Shown: in pieces, positions 23,630-36,689 of the stretch
How positions within the stretch are numbered: the first letter of the stretch is position 1
How the letters are laid out: each line of letters starts with the position of its first letter
NCBI GenBank assembly: GCA_027257055.1
Contig: JAPVLO010000277.1
Location: 4,216,001-4,280,000, forward strand
From: Cephalopachus bancanus
Taxonomy: Eukaryota > Chordata > Mammalia > Primates > Tarsiidae
Reading direction: 5' to 3'
Length of the DNA: 64,000 nt
Made by a program: the position numbers and the translations under genes
The notes under the pieces: generated by a model
The model's input: the letters and a program-made list of their open reading frames with translations, nothing else
Database searches by the model: none
What the model was told of the DNA's origin: nothing

Positions 23630-23990
23630 TATCAGTCTGTTAGGGCTGTCATAGCAAAGTACACAGGCCTGGTGCCTTAAATAACAGAAATGCATTGTCT
23701 CACCATTCAAAAGGCTGGAAGTCCAAGGTCAAGGTGCCAGCGAGGCTGGTTTTTCCTGAGACCTCTAATCTTGGCTTGTAGACGGGCTACCTTCTTCCTG
23801 TGTCCTCACATGGCCTTCCCTCTGTATGTGTCTGTGTTTTAGCCTCCTCTTCTTATAAGGACACCAGTTATATTGGATTGAAACCCATCCATATGACCTG
23901 TTAACCTCGTTACCTCTTAAGGATACTGTCTCCAAATACAGTCATATCCTGAGGTCTTGGGTTAGGATCTCAACATAGGAATTTAGCCCT
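23630..23990 (-). repeat. MLT1-type LTR, second copy
   Basis: Antisense words tcagtctgttagggctgtca, cttgtagacgggctacc, tgtgtcctcacatggcc, cttcttataaggacaccag and ccaaatacagtcatatcc appear in the MLT1 order. Confidence 0.75.
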
Positions 23991-24291
23991 TCATAACTAG
24001 GTTCTGGCCCAAGCAAAGGGTCTGTGGGGAGGGGAGCGGTATGCTTAGAAACTTCATGACCACTCTGTGTCAGAGTCTGAATCTTATTTATAGATAGAAC
24101 AAGTTGCCTTTGGATTTATTTCACCAAGAGTCTACAACTCTACACTTGCAGTAATAAGCATGGGAGGTGAGAAGGAGCTGAGCTGGTTCCATCACCCAAG
24201 CAGAGGGCACGTGCGTCCTACACATGTCCTTTCTGAAATGTACATAGATGGGAAGTCTTCAGATGATCTTTATCAAATGAGTTTCTCCTAG

Positions 24292-24382
24292 TTTGACTGC
24301 CCTGGAAAAATTCTATGAATGTGAAAATGAGTATCAAGATGAGTTGGAAGCCCAGGACGAGAAACAAGGCAGAACTCCAGAG
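24292..24382 (+). CDS. Candidate 91-nt exon, unknown gene
   Basis: The segment is bounded by a pyrimidine-rich stretch ending in ctcctag and by a gtgggg donor-like site. Between them one frame reads through 30 codons, starting one base in, with a strongly acidic, polar composition (Leu-Glu-Lys-Phe-Tyr-Glu-Cys then Glu/Asp/Gln-rich). Such composition is unlike the surrounding repeats. I do not recognise the protein. The reading continues past the donor, so a chance open frame is possible. Confidence 0.22.
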
Positions 24383-24623
24383 GTGGGGTTCATTCTGGAA
24401 CTAAGACAATGCGACCCCTTTCCTTGTATGAGTTCATTTTGCAGGGAGTTATGGGATGCTTTCCCAATAAAGACAGATGGAATGTCATTTTTTAACACAT
24501 CAAATGAACCTAAGCTAATTAGCTCATCAGAGCTGATATCGTAAATGATGGCTGCTTTGTGTCCTGCTGACTAGGCATTTAAAACTACACTATCAAAATT
24601 ATAGCCAATAGGGCTGGAGCATC

Positions 24624-24864
24624 CTTTTTTTGAATCAGGGTTTCACTGTTGCCCAGGCTGGAGTGCAGTGTGTCATGACCACAGCTACCGCAGCCTTGAC
24701 CTCCTAGGCTCAGGCGATCCTCCCGCCTCAGCCCCCCGAGTAGATGGGACTACAGGTCTTGCTATGTTGCCTAGGCTGGTCTTGAACTCCTGGGTTTAAG
24801 CAATTCTCCTGCCTCGTCCTCCCAAAGTGCTGAGATTACAGGTGTGAGTCACTGAACCCAGCCC
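24624..24864 (-). repeat. Old Alu, internally deleted
   Basis: AluJ-like: ttgacctcctaggctcaggc, then a jump from gggactacaggt to cttgctatgttgcc. A weak gagcatc repeat lies on each side. Confidence 0.8.
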
Positions 24865-24911
24865 AGCTTAGAGCATCTTGAAGCAGAGAAGTAAAAAGGT
24901 GCTCACTGAAT

Positions 24912-24961
24912 AAATAGGTAAGGAAAGAAAGGAAGAAAGGGAAAGAAGGAGAAGAAGAGGA

Positions 24962-25016
<55 letters not shown>
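24912..25016 (+). repeat. Purine microsatellite, (GGAA)n/(AG)n
   Basis: Irregular GAAA/GGAA units followed by about 25 uninterrupted AG units (24964-25013). All-purine on plus for about 100 nt. Confidence 0.95.
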
Positions 25017-25019
<3 letters not shown>

Positions 25020-26045
25020 CAGGAGCCAACTGAAAGAACTCCCAATGGCCAAAGCTGAAAAATTTTGAACAAAATAAATGTGATAATTGTGGACTATAAT
25101 CCAAAGAATAAAATCATGATCCATGAGTCCATACTGATACAAATAAATGACAAAGGAAACAAAATACATGAGGTAGAGGGGACAGACCTTCCTTAAGGAG
25201 AATTCTAAATTATATATGTAGATTCTCCTCCATCCAAGAGGCAGCTCTTAATTCCCCTCCCTTTGAGTGCAAGCTGGACTTAGTGAACTTTCAAAAAATA
25301 GAGCGTGGAAAGGAAAAAAACAGTAATTTTATAGTGGAGAAACCTGGCAGCCAGCACCTTAGCCAAGTGACCAAGGTTGACATCATCAGTAATTAATCAT
25401 GTTGATGTCATGTATCCCTTGATACGTGACACTTTATCTCTGTGGTACTCTTGTGAAAAACCCATAGCCCCAGTTCAATAACGAGGAAACATCAGACAAA
25501 CTCAGATTGGGGAACAGTATAATATACCCGACCACTCCCTACTCATCAAGACTTTCATGGTCATGAGAACAAGAAGAGACTGAGAAAATGTCATAGACCA
25601 AAGGAGACTAACAGGACACGATGGATAAATTCAAAGCAGAGCCCTAGACTGGATCCGAGGGACCAGGAGGGGACATAAATGGAAAAAACAGTGAAACTGG
25701 CATAGAGGCTGTAGTTTACTTGATAGTATTATACTAGTGTTCATTTCTTAGTTATGACAAATATTCCATGGTTATGTAAATGTTAACATTAGTGTGGATG
25801 CTTGACCACACAAAGGGTACCTGGCCCACTACCAAGGGGAGTGGGGACCTAGAAGCCCAAACTTCACCTGCAGGCAGCCCACTTATGTAGTATATCCTAA
25901 CTTGACCCCACAACTGTATAATAAATAAATAAATTACACACACACAAATGTTAACATTAGGGGAAGGTGGGAAGAGCTCTTTGAACTATCTTTGCAACAT
26001 TTTAGTTGGAATTAAAAAATTCCAAAATTTAAAGATTAGTAAAAA
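25020..26045 (+). mobile_element. Old L1 3' end (L1M type)
   Basis: The late part of L1 with its 3' end is recognised from ctggacttagtgaactttc, cctagactggatccgagg, and the terminal gtaaatgttaacattag...ctttgcaacattttagtt. A younger 153-bp L1 piece is inserted near the end (25793-25945). Confidence 0.7.
25793..25945 (+). mobile_element. 153-bp L1 3'UTR insertion with perfect duplication
   Basis: A short insertion bounded by the 15-bp direct repeat aaatgttaacattag (25778-25792, 25946-25960), ending in (AAAT)n and (CA)n. Its body (gggtacctggcccac, ggggagtggggacctag) is the same 3' untranslated text as the L1 ends at 56560 and 61600. It is a severely 5'-truncated L1, SINE-sized. Confidence 0.75.
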
Positions 26046-26051
26046 ATCATA

Positions 26052-26321
26052 ATAATTTTTGTTTGTTTATTTGTTTAGAGACACAGTCTTGCTCTGTCAC
26101 CCAGGCTGGAGTGTAGTGGCAAGATCATAGCTCACTGCAACCGTGAACTCCTGGGTTCAAGGGATCGTCCCATCTCAGCCTCCTGAGTAGCTGGGACTAC
26201 AGGTGTGTGCCATCATATTCAGCTAATATTTTAATTTTTTTTGTAGAGGCTGAGTCTCACTATGTTGCCCAGGTTGGTCTCCAATTCCTGGCCTCACGTG
26301 ATCCTCCTGCATTGGCCTCTT
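26052..26321 (-). repeat. Old Alu, 5' end missing
   Basis: AluJ-like antisense sequence that stops at attggcctct, just where a younger Alu is inserted; nothing of its 5' end reappears beyond that insertion. Confidence 0.85.
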
Positions 26322-26338
26322 AAAGAAAAGTCATAATA

Positions 26339-26645
26339 GCCGGGCTCGGTGGCTCAACCTGTAATCCTGCGCTTTGGGAGGCTGAGATGAGTGGATTGCC
26401 TGAGCCCGCGGGTTCGAGACCCGCCTGGGCAACTTGGCGAGACCTCATCTCTACAATAAATAAAAAAAAAAATCAACCAGGCATGGTAGTGCGTGCCTGT
26501 AATTCCAGCTACTCGGAAGGCTGAGGTGGGAGGATCGCCGGAGCCCTGCAGGTCGAGGCTGCGGTGGCCAGGAGTGGCCACTGCACTCCAGTCTGGGTGA
26601 CAGAGTGAGACTCCAACTCAAAAAAAAAAAAAAAAAAAAAAAAAG
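26339..26645 (+). mobile_element. Alu, full length, head-on to an old Alu
   Basis: 17-bp perfect duplication aaagaaaagtcataata at 26322-26338 and 26646-26662. It lies in opposite orientation to the Alu it abuts. Confidence 0.95.
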
Positions 26646-26706
26646 AAAGAAAAGTCATAATAATTTAGAGGCATTCTCTGATTCTGGGTTAATCAGAAAC
26701 CCTTCA

Positions 26707-27065
<359 letters not shown>

Positions 27066-27405
27066 AAAACTGTACTGAATCCCTCCATCTACGGGCAATA
27101 GTTGTAAGAATGCAAAGTGCCGAAAGTCCTAACTGCCTGTATCTGAATGGCCCACAGCATTAACCTCGCTGGTGGCCCATCGCTGGAATGTAAGGTTACT
27201 TGGCCATGTTGCGGCAAGAGGAGCCCCTGCCAGGACCTCAGAAATAAATGTCTGTACTGGAGCCCCGAGACCAGGCCTACAAGCTCCCATTACGTTTTTA
27301 GTGTTAAAACTTTAGAACTCAAATTTTACCATGCTCTCATGCAGGAATACTAATATCACCACATACACAACAACTAGATTGTTCTTATTATAGCTACACT
27401 ATACT

Positions 27406-27698
27406 TTTTTTTTTTTTTGAGTTGGAGTCTCACTCCATCACCCAGGCTGGAGTGCAGTGGCACGCTCGCGGCCACCCAAGTATCGACCTGCTGGACTCCG
27501 GCGATCCTTCCACCTCAACCTTCCAAGTAGCTGGAACTACAGGTGCGTGCTACCGCGCCTGGCTAATTTTTGATTTTTGTTGTAGAGATGAGGTCTTGCC
27601 AAACTGCCTGGGCTGGCCTTGAACCCACGGGCTCAGACAATCCACTGTCTTGGCCTCCCAAAGTGCTGGGATTACAGGCTGAGCCATCAAGCCCAACC
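27406..27698 (-). mobile_element. Alu, full length
   Basis: Flanked by ctacactatactttt and ctacacacttttaa, an imperfect duplication. Slightly more diverged than most (accaagtatcgacctgctgg). Confidence 0.9.
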
Positions 27699-27713
27699 CC
27701 ACTACACACTTTT

Positions 27714-29216
27714 AATATCAAATAGGTGCTTGCTTTTGATGGTACTTTAAAAAATTAGAATTACTCCTTTGTTTACTATTTTAACTAGTACAGATTCTAG
27801 ATGTCAGTAGTATCAAGGTTTCATAGCTTGGGCAAATCTAAAAGCTCTTTATCTTTGATCGCTGAAAATAGTATTCTACATAAAGCAATCATATTATATG
27901 CCTTTTGTTTAAAATTTTTAGCTCCTTATGGATTTGGAACTATAAGAAATTGTCTTCTTAAAGTGTTCTTAAGACTATTGTTTTGAATTTGATCAGGAAA
28001 AAACAAAATGTGTTTTGGGGTGCTTCATTTTTCTCTATCATATTCTTAATTTCTTCTTATGTCTTACATTCTTTATGTCTGAATCAAAGGTGAGTTATCA
28101 TAACTGTTGTAGTACAGTGCATGATTTTGAAGACTTACCTTCTTAGGAAATGTTGAGAGCTCAGAATCAGAACCACGTATGTATGGACATTTCTTGCTGA
28201 TGCAAGTCTGGGGGTCTAAAGTCTGTTTCCCAGTCACGAGCTCTACAGACTAGGCCTGAATATTTTTCTGGTGGCAGTAGAGTTATAAAATATTACCATT
28301 TCAACATACAGTCAATAAAAATTATGAATGAGATGTTATACGTTTTTCATACCAAGTCTTTGAAATCTGGTATTTATTTTACTCTTACAGTACATCTAAA
28401 TTCAGACTAGCCACATTTCTGGCGCTTCATCACCGCGTGAGTTGGAGGGTATGGCGCTAGACGTAATTCTCAAGCCCGCCTTGTTTCCTTCCTCACCCTC
28501 TAGGGTTTCTTTTTCAATTTAAAGAGAGCTACTTCATCAACAACACTGCTGACCCGATCTTCACTGCAGTCCTGAGTCCTTCTGAGCAATTAAGAAACTC
28601 TGACAGATCATGTAAACTCTGACTTCAAATTTTATGCCGTATCTATTTTCTTGTTTCTGTTCCCAAACCCGGCATTTTTGTGTGTGTTTGATTCTTCTTT
28701 GTGACACCTGCTAAATGCCACAAATAAAAACCAACACATACTAACACTCTGGCTATCCACCCACTTTCCTTAGGACTACAGGCTCTAGTGGGCACACGGT
28801 CTAACTTCCAAGTTACTGCAGGTGACAGTTTTATCAAATGATATGTCAAATACTGGTTTGACACTGGAAAATCTGTTTTCTTGAATCTTAATTCCTCAAC
28901 TTCCAGGTTGTGGTCATGTATTTTGTGTTTTATTATGGCAGCACTCTGCTTCAAAATATCAAGCTTATTGTTGAGGATAATGCTAGCTGCTATAACAAAT
29001 AGACCCCCAGTTTATTAGTAATTACTAATAGAAATGAGTAATTCATTTTACTAGTTGGAGTTTATCTCTTGTTCGCATAATAATCAAGTTAGTGTTGATC
29101 AGATTCCTTCTGTCTCATGGATCTGTGATCCTCTAAGGTCTTGAGACCTTTGCATTCAGCTAGTGGACAGGGAAAATTGAGCGTAGAGAAAGTTAGAAAG
29201 TAGAGAAAGGTACATT
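27714..29216. other. Unassigned sequence
   Basis: About 1.5 kb, A/T-rich. A 103-codon open frame on minus (28643-28954) is not recognisable. No repeat was named. Confidence 0.45.
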
Positions 29217-29228
29217 AAAAGCATTGGC

Positions 29229-29521
29229 CCGGGCCGGGCTCGTTGGCCCAGTCTATCATCCCAGCACTTTGGGAGGCCCAGGCGAGTGGATTGCCTGAGC
29301 CTGCGGGTTCGAAACCAGCCCGGGCAACCTGGTGAGACCTCATCTTTACAATAAAATACAAAATAGCCAGGTGAGGTAGCGTGTGTCTGTAGTTCCGGCT
29401 ACTAGGAAAGTTGAGGTGGAAGGATCGCCGGAGCCCAGCAGGTGAATGCTTGGGTGGCTGTGAGCATGCCACTGCACTCCAGCCTGGGCGACAGAGTGAG
29501 GCTACAACCCCCCCCCCAAAA
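29229..29521 (+). mobile_element. Alu, full length
   Basis: Duplication aaaagcattggc (29217-29228) and aaaagccttggc (29522-29533). The tail begins with a run of C (ccccccccc) before the A-tract. Confidence 0.93.
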
Positions 29522-29731
29522 AAAAGCCTTGGCCTGAAATTGCATACACCACCTCTGCTCACATGTCACTGGTTAGACACATTGGTTAGACAGACAGTCT
29601 CCTAGTACACAAACCACAAAGGGAGCTAGGAAATATAATCTGTGTGCTAAGGAAGAAAAAAATGTGAATTTTATTGAGTGACAGATAATACTACCATAGT
29701 GTCTAAATGAGTGACATTGGCCTGAAGCTTT

Positions 29732-29794
29732 TTCCTTCCTTCCTTCCTTCCTTCCTTCCTTCCTTCCTTCCTTCCTTCCTTCCTTCCTTCCTTC
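29732..29794 (+). repeat. (TTCC)n microsatellite
   Basis: About 15 uninterrupted TTCC units, directly beside the T-rich end of the next Alu. Confidence 0.97.
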
Positions 29795-29795
29795 A

Positions 29796-29958
29796 TTTTT
29801 TGAGCCAGGGTCTCACTCTGTCACCCAGGCTGGAGTACAGTGACACAAGCATGGCTCATCGCAGTCTCAAGCAATCCTCCCACCTCAGCCTCCCAAGCAG
29901 CTAGGACCATGGGCATGTGCCACCACATCTAACTAATTTTCTATTTTTTGTTGAGACT
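29796..29958 (-). repeat. Old Alu, right arm only
   Basis: tgagccagggtctcactctg through tctaactaattttctat, then it stops; the left arm is absent. Confidence 0.8.
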
Positions 29959-30599
29959 ATTGCCCACCAGTCCTTTTTAATGTATTCCTTCTCTGGTGTT
30001 TAATATTAAGGTTACACTAGGTTATGCTAGTTATAAAAGGATACACATTAGGGAGTATTTCTCCTTTTTCTTTCTTGGAAGTGATTGGGTAAGACTGAAA
30101 TGTATCAATGCCTGAAATGATTGGTAGATTTTCCCATATAAAGGTCCCAACTGCTTCCTCATAGAAAGCTCTTTAACTCTTGATTCAGTTCATTAACTGG
30201 TTATGGGATGATTCTGGTTTTCTGTTTCTTATTAATTTAGTAGGTTCCACATTTTAAAGAAATCCACGCATTTCAACTAAGTTTTCAAACTTAATTAATT
30301 TGTTCCTAGTCTATTCCCCCATCTTTTTTGTTTTTGCAACATTGGCAGTTGTGTTCTCATTTTCCTATCTAATACTATATGTCTACCTTTCTTGGGAAGT
30401 TACTTGAAATATGTTTTCCAGCAAAACAAGAGGGTAAACGAGGAACATGAAAACTTGGAAATAATGGATTCCAAACCTTGAGATCCAGCAGGAAAGTTCT
30501 GAAAGACAGCTGTGGGATCGATTTTGAAAGTCCTAGTCCACAAGGGAGAAGAGGACCAGGAGTAGAATGGAGAATGTGACAAAAAGGATGGGAAATTTT
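29959..30599. other. Unassigned sequence
   Basis: A/T-rich, no gene or clear repeat recognised. Confidence 0.4.
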
Positions 30600-30905
30600 A
30601 AGAATATAGATGGATAATTAAATAAAAAAGGAAATTAGAATTTGTTAGAAAAAAACAACACAAGAAGCATATAAGCCAACATAAAATATGGCATTCCTTA
30701 GGAAGTAAAGAAGCGGATGGGATGTCAAAGTAAAGAATCTATCTGTCCTGGGAAACTGCCAGGGGAGTGGAGTGGGACTGGCAGTTGAGGGAAATTGCTA
30801 GGGGAAGGAGGGGCACACCTTATCAACAAGGGTACCTGAATAATGAATATTTTTATACTTAACTCTGAATTGTACCCCACATCTTTAAAATAAAAAGAAT
30901 ATATA
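30600..30905 (+). mobile_element. L1 3' end
   Basis: Ends with gggtacctgaataatg, then ctctgaattgtaccccac and atctttaaaataaaaag, the sense form of the 3' end found antisense at 56550. Upstream boundary uncertain. Confidence 0.6.
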
Positions 30906-30976
30906 TATATATTTTATACATATATAAAATCGATTTGTCCTTGATGCCAGAATACTCTCTGTAACAAGGCCTGGTG

Positions 30977-31295
30977 GGCTGGGCTCGGTGACTCAGCCTG
31001 TCATCCCAGCACTTTGGGAGGCCGAGGCAAGTGAATTGCCTGAGCCTGTGGGTTTGAGACCCACCCAGGCAACTTGGTGAGACCTCGACTCTACAATAAA
31101 ATACAAAATAGCCAGGCGTGGTAGTGTGCGTCCGTAGTTCCGGCTACTCGGAGTACAGTGGCACGCTCCCGGCCATCACAGCCTCGACCCGCTGGGCTCG
31201 GGCGATCCTTCCGCCTCAGCCTTCCGAGTAGCCGGAACTATGGACGCACACTACCACGCCTGGCTATTTTTTATTTTGCTCAAAAAAAAAAAAAA
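30977..31295 (+). mobile_element. Fold-back Alu (self-inverted copy)
   Basis: The element starts as a normal plus-strand Alu but, 175 bp in, switches to the antisense strand of its own centre and ends in an A-tail. Arms 31105-31151 and 31224-31270 are inverted repeats, 46 of 47 matching, around a 72-bp loop. A single duplication, aaggcctggtg (30966-30976) and aaggtctggtg (31296-31306), brackets the whole, so it looks like one insertion event. Confidence 0.92.
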
Positions 31296-31306
31296 AAGGT
31301 CTGGTG

Positions 31307-32932
<1,626 letters not shown>

Positions 32933-32935
32933 CCT

Positions 32936-33647
32936 GTTGTTAATTTTAGATTAAGGGGTACATGAACGAGTTTGTTACACGGGTGTATTGTGTGATGCTG
33001 AGGTTTGGGCTTCTATTGAACCCATCGCCCAATAGTGAGCATGGTACCCAACAGGTGGTTCTCTAGCTCTTACACCCATCCCTCCCTTCCCCTTTAGAAG
33101 TCCCCAGTGTCTGTTGTTCTTATTCTTATGCCTGTGTGTACTGTTTAGCCTCCACTTATAAGTGAGAACACGCGATACTCAGTTTTTTTGTTTCCGTGTT
33201 AATTTGCATTTAAAAAATGGTCTCCAGCTGCATCCACGTTGCTGCAAAGGAATGATTTCATCCTTCTTAATGGCTGTGTAGTATTCCAAGATATATACGC
33301 ACCACATTTTCCTTATCCAGCCCACTGCTGATGGGTACCTAGGTTGATTCCATGTTTTTTGCTATTGTGAACAGTGCTATGATAAGCATACGCGTACAGG
33401 TGTCTTTCTGGCAGAATGGTTTACGGTCCTTTGGATGTATATACCCAGTAGCAGATTGCTAGGTCAAATGGTAAATCTATTTTAGTTCTTTGAGAAATCT
33501 CCAAACGACTTTCCACAGGGGCTGAACTAGCCCACATTCCCACCAAGAGTATATGTGTTCCCTTTACTCTGCATCCCCGCCCATACCTAATGTTTTTTGT
33601 TTTTATTTTTGACATACTGAAATAGTCACGCTGACTGGTGCGAGATG
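32936..33647 (-). mobile_element. L1 fragment (3'UTR and end of ORF2)
   Basis: Antisense L1: ttaaggggtacatgaacgag, cccatccctcccttcccc, tgcaaaggaatgatttcatc, and ctaggtcaaatggtaaatc. The 5' cut lies near gactggtgcgagatg. Confidence 0.9.
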
Positions 33648-33984
33648 CCCTGGCCCTTTTTGTGGCTGTCCCCGTGTTCCCACTTCCACCCCAGTAGCCC
33701 TGAACGACAGGCATCTAGTGAATGCAGTGACTGAAGAGTCACAGGAAGCGGTCCTCTCACGCACAGCTCTCCTTCGGCCCTGGCTCTGGTCTCCCCCACC
33801 TCCTGACACCCCCTCCCTCTCACACACGTGGTCCCCACCTACAGGGCTGGAAAGGGCGGCCCCCTCCAGGCTCTTTCAGGGTCTCTTGTGAGGAAAGTGC
33901 CCAAATTGTACCAGGACGCCTATCTTGTCTCCATCTTGTTACTGTACCTCATTTCTTGAAATCAGAATTCTCATGTATGATGGT
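33648..33984. other. Unassigned sequence
   Basis: GC-richer spacer between L1 and the ancient repeat; nothing recognised. Confidence 0.4.
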
Positions 33985-34435
33985 ATGTTGTGTGTGTCGA
34001 CTTAGCCATGGCACCCCGTTATTTGATTAAACAAGAACTTAGGTGTTGCTGGGAGGGTATTTTGTAGGTGTGGTGAACATCTGCAGTCAGTTGACTTTAT
34101 GAGTAAAGATGACCCTCGCTAATGGCTGGACCTCCCCCAATGAGGTGGAGGCCTTAAGATCAGAAACTGAAGTTCCTCCGAGAAAAAGAAATTCTGCCTC
34201 AAGACCAACTCCTGCCTGAGTTTCCAGGCAGCTAACCTGTTTTATGAGTTCTGGACCTACCAGCCCCACAGCCCTGTGACTCAATTCCTTAAGATAAATC
34301 TTCTTTGAAGTAATCTAAGTCAATTCCTTAAAATAAATCTCATTATATGTACATACATATATGCACACACATACATACACTCACATGTATATGTACATAT
34401 CATACACATATACATCCTGTTGGTTCTGTAGGCCC
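33985..34435 (+). repeat. Ancient repeat, same family as 11935-12700
   Basis: Begins near tgtgtcgacttagccatgg, includes ggaggccttaagatcag and attccttaagataaatct, then a (TACA)n-like run (34340-34420) and catcctgttggttctg. It is the reverse orientation of the copy at 11935. Confidence 0.6.
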
Positions 34436-34712
34436 CTGTGGAAAGTCGTTTGGAGATTTCTCAAAGAACTAAAATAGATTTGCCATTTGACCTAGCAACC
34501 CTGTTACTGGGTATATATCCCAAGGAGCATAAATCATTCTGCCAGAAAGACACCTGTACTCACATACTTTTCACAGCACTGTTCACAGCAGCAAAAACAT
34601 AGAATCAACCTAGGTACCCATCAGCAGTGGGCTGGATAAAGAAAATGTGGTGCATATATACCCTGGAATACTACACAGCCATTAAGAAGGATGAAATTAT
34701 TCCTTTGATATA
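34436..34712 (+). mobile_element. L1 ORF2-end fragment, inverted relative to 32936
   Basis: Sense L1 covering the same part of ORF2 as 33280-33532 on the other strand. A 38-nt core around the ctaggtacccatcagcag word is identical in the two pieces. Confidence 0.88.
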
Positions 34713-34717
34713 TATAT

Positions 34718-35188
34718 CACGAATCCAAAATTCAAAGTCCAAGGTGCTCCAAAACTAGAAACTTTTTAAGTGCCAACATGATGCCACAGTGGAAAATTCC
34801 GTATCTGACCTCATGTGATAGGTTTCCATCAAAAAGCAGGTGTAAAACACAGTTTATTTAGTACCCTTGATCAAAGGGGAAAAAAAAATACCTTTCCAGC
34901 CCCCTTCATCTGCAATATGTCTTTTCCACAAACATTCACATGCAAGCACACCCACAAAAGAGAATAAAATGGCACACATGCAGGCTGGACACGCAAAATT
35001 ATTAAAAAATATTATATCAAATTACCTTCAGGCTATGTGTACAAGGTGTACATGAAACAAATGTGACATGAATCCCATGTTTAGCCTTGGGTCCCATCTC
35101 CAGGATATCTCACTATGTATATGCAAATATTCCCAAATCCCCAAAAATCGGGTCTCAAGCATTTCAGGTGAGGAATCTTCAACCTGTA
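34718..35188. repeat. DNA-transposon relic, family not named
   Basis: Text from aatccaaaattcaaagtcc through accttcaggctatgtgtac, tgggtcccatctccagg and tcttcaacctgta matches a common mammalian inverted-repeat transposon whose ends read caacctgta. Its left end is decayed. Confidence 0.5.
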
Positions 35189-35207
35189 TATCCTATGGGA
35201 TCTCTGT

Positions 35208-35245
35208 GTGCAAGTGTGTGTGTGTGTGTGTCTGTGTGTGTATAT
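35208..35245 (+). repeat. (TG)n microsatellite
   Basis: About 15 TG units with one TC interruption. Confidence 0.9.
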
Positions 35246-36689
35246 CTCCTAGGGTTTCTGTTTCCCTGGAGAACCCTAGAGGGCTTATATACCCTGTGTA
35301 TTTGTTTTAATTACATAAAGAAGGCATATTTATTATAGAAAACTAAACATTACTAATAAATCAATTTCATCACCACAAAATAATCGTGCTTAATCTTTCA
35401 AGAGGTGTGTATAGGTATACAAATGACAAAAAGCTACATTTTACACATTTTTATAAGTAAGTAGATTTTCCACTTAATATGTTATGAAAAACTATGTCAG
35501 TAGGCACAACTTTGCATCATTTCAAATGACTGCCAAACATTACATTTTGGGGGCTATGCTTTTAGCCCTTTCCCTACTGTTGGAAAGTTACATTGTTTCT
35601 GCATTTTCACTATGATAAACAACACTGTAAAGAACATCCTTGTGCACATATCTTTGTGCCTTTGTCTATTGTTTCTTGAGGATAAGTTCTCTGGTCTCCC
35701 TCTTATGCTCCCACGCTCTCACACCCATAGAAGAGGATATTTTCTGCGAAAACAGTATTTCCTAAGACTGTCCATCTCTTTAAGTGGGGTGCTTAGATTG
35801 CTAAAGCTGGAAAGATCTTAAGGATCTAATCAAGTCTCATCATTTTACACATAAATGGAGGCCAAGAGAGGAAAAACAATTTCCCCAACTTAACACAGCC
35901 AGAGGATAGCAGATCAAGCCCCCCAGCATTCGTGGCTGTGGTACCTTCCAGATGAATAGATTCTACTCCATTCAATCGCTGGATTTTATCTCATTTAAGC
36001 ATTATACCCTGCGTGGTTTGGCAAAAGTCGACATGCAGAGTAAATGTCTATAGCATTTTGTACCTCCAAAGCCAGTCAAGTGATGGATGAAAGAGAAAAA
36101 TTGGAGTCCTCAATTTCTTTTCACTTGACTTTTTGATTAGTTGAGCTATCCCGCAGGCAAGATAGATGGCTGCTGCTAAACCCATGCTTAGAGAATTGAA
36201 CACAGAAGCAAAAGTAATTATTCACCACAATAAAAAGTCTCTTTTACTAGAAAAAAGTTTTCCCTTTGTGACAGCAATATATGGTCTTTAAAGCTGGACA
36301 TTTGGAGCAGTAGAAAGGAAACAAAGATGGCTACCGTTAATGCTTTATTGAAAGGGAGGGATTAGACTCCTTATTTCACAAATTTAACAATAATCCTCCT
36401 TGTGTCAAACTCTATTCAAGCAACAACTATGCTCTGACTAGATGTCTTACAGTGGCACACAGAGCAGACCTCCGTGTTTACTCTGAGTTCCCCCGTGGCA
36501 TAAGAGCGATAGGACGTGTCATGAAGGACAACAGAGCAACATAAAGCAGCAGTGCAGCCCAAAACAGATGTGTCTATTTTGCTTCAGTCACCACAATGGG
36601 AAACATGAAATTGAACCTGCACCTCTGGGCCTTACTAACAGATGTGGCCAGTTAGACTAAAAATAATAACCATTAAGACAAAAAAAAAA
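35246..36689. other. Unassigned, with LINE-like patch and MIR
   Basis: 35330-35700 resembles very old L1 (aacaacactgtaaagaacatcc, ttgaggataagttctctgg). A MIR is given separately. The remainder is not assigned. Confidence 0.35.
35800..35945 (+). repeat. MIR relic
   Basis: atcattttacacataaatgg, ccaagagaggaaaaacaa, then cacagccagaggatagc, in MIR order. Confidence 0.6.
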
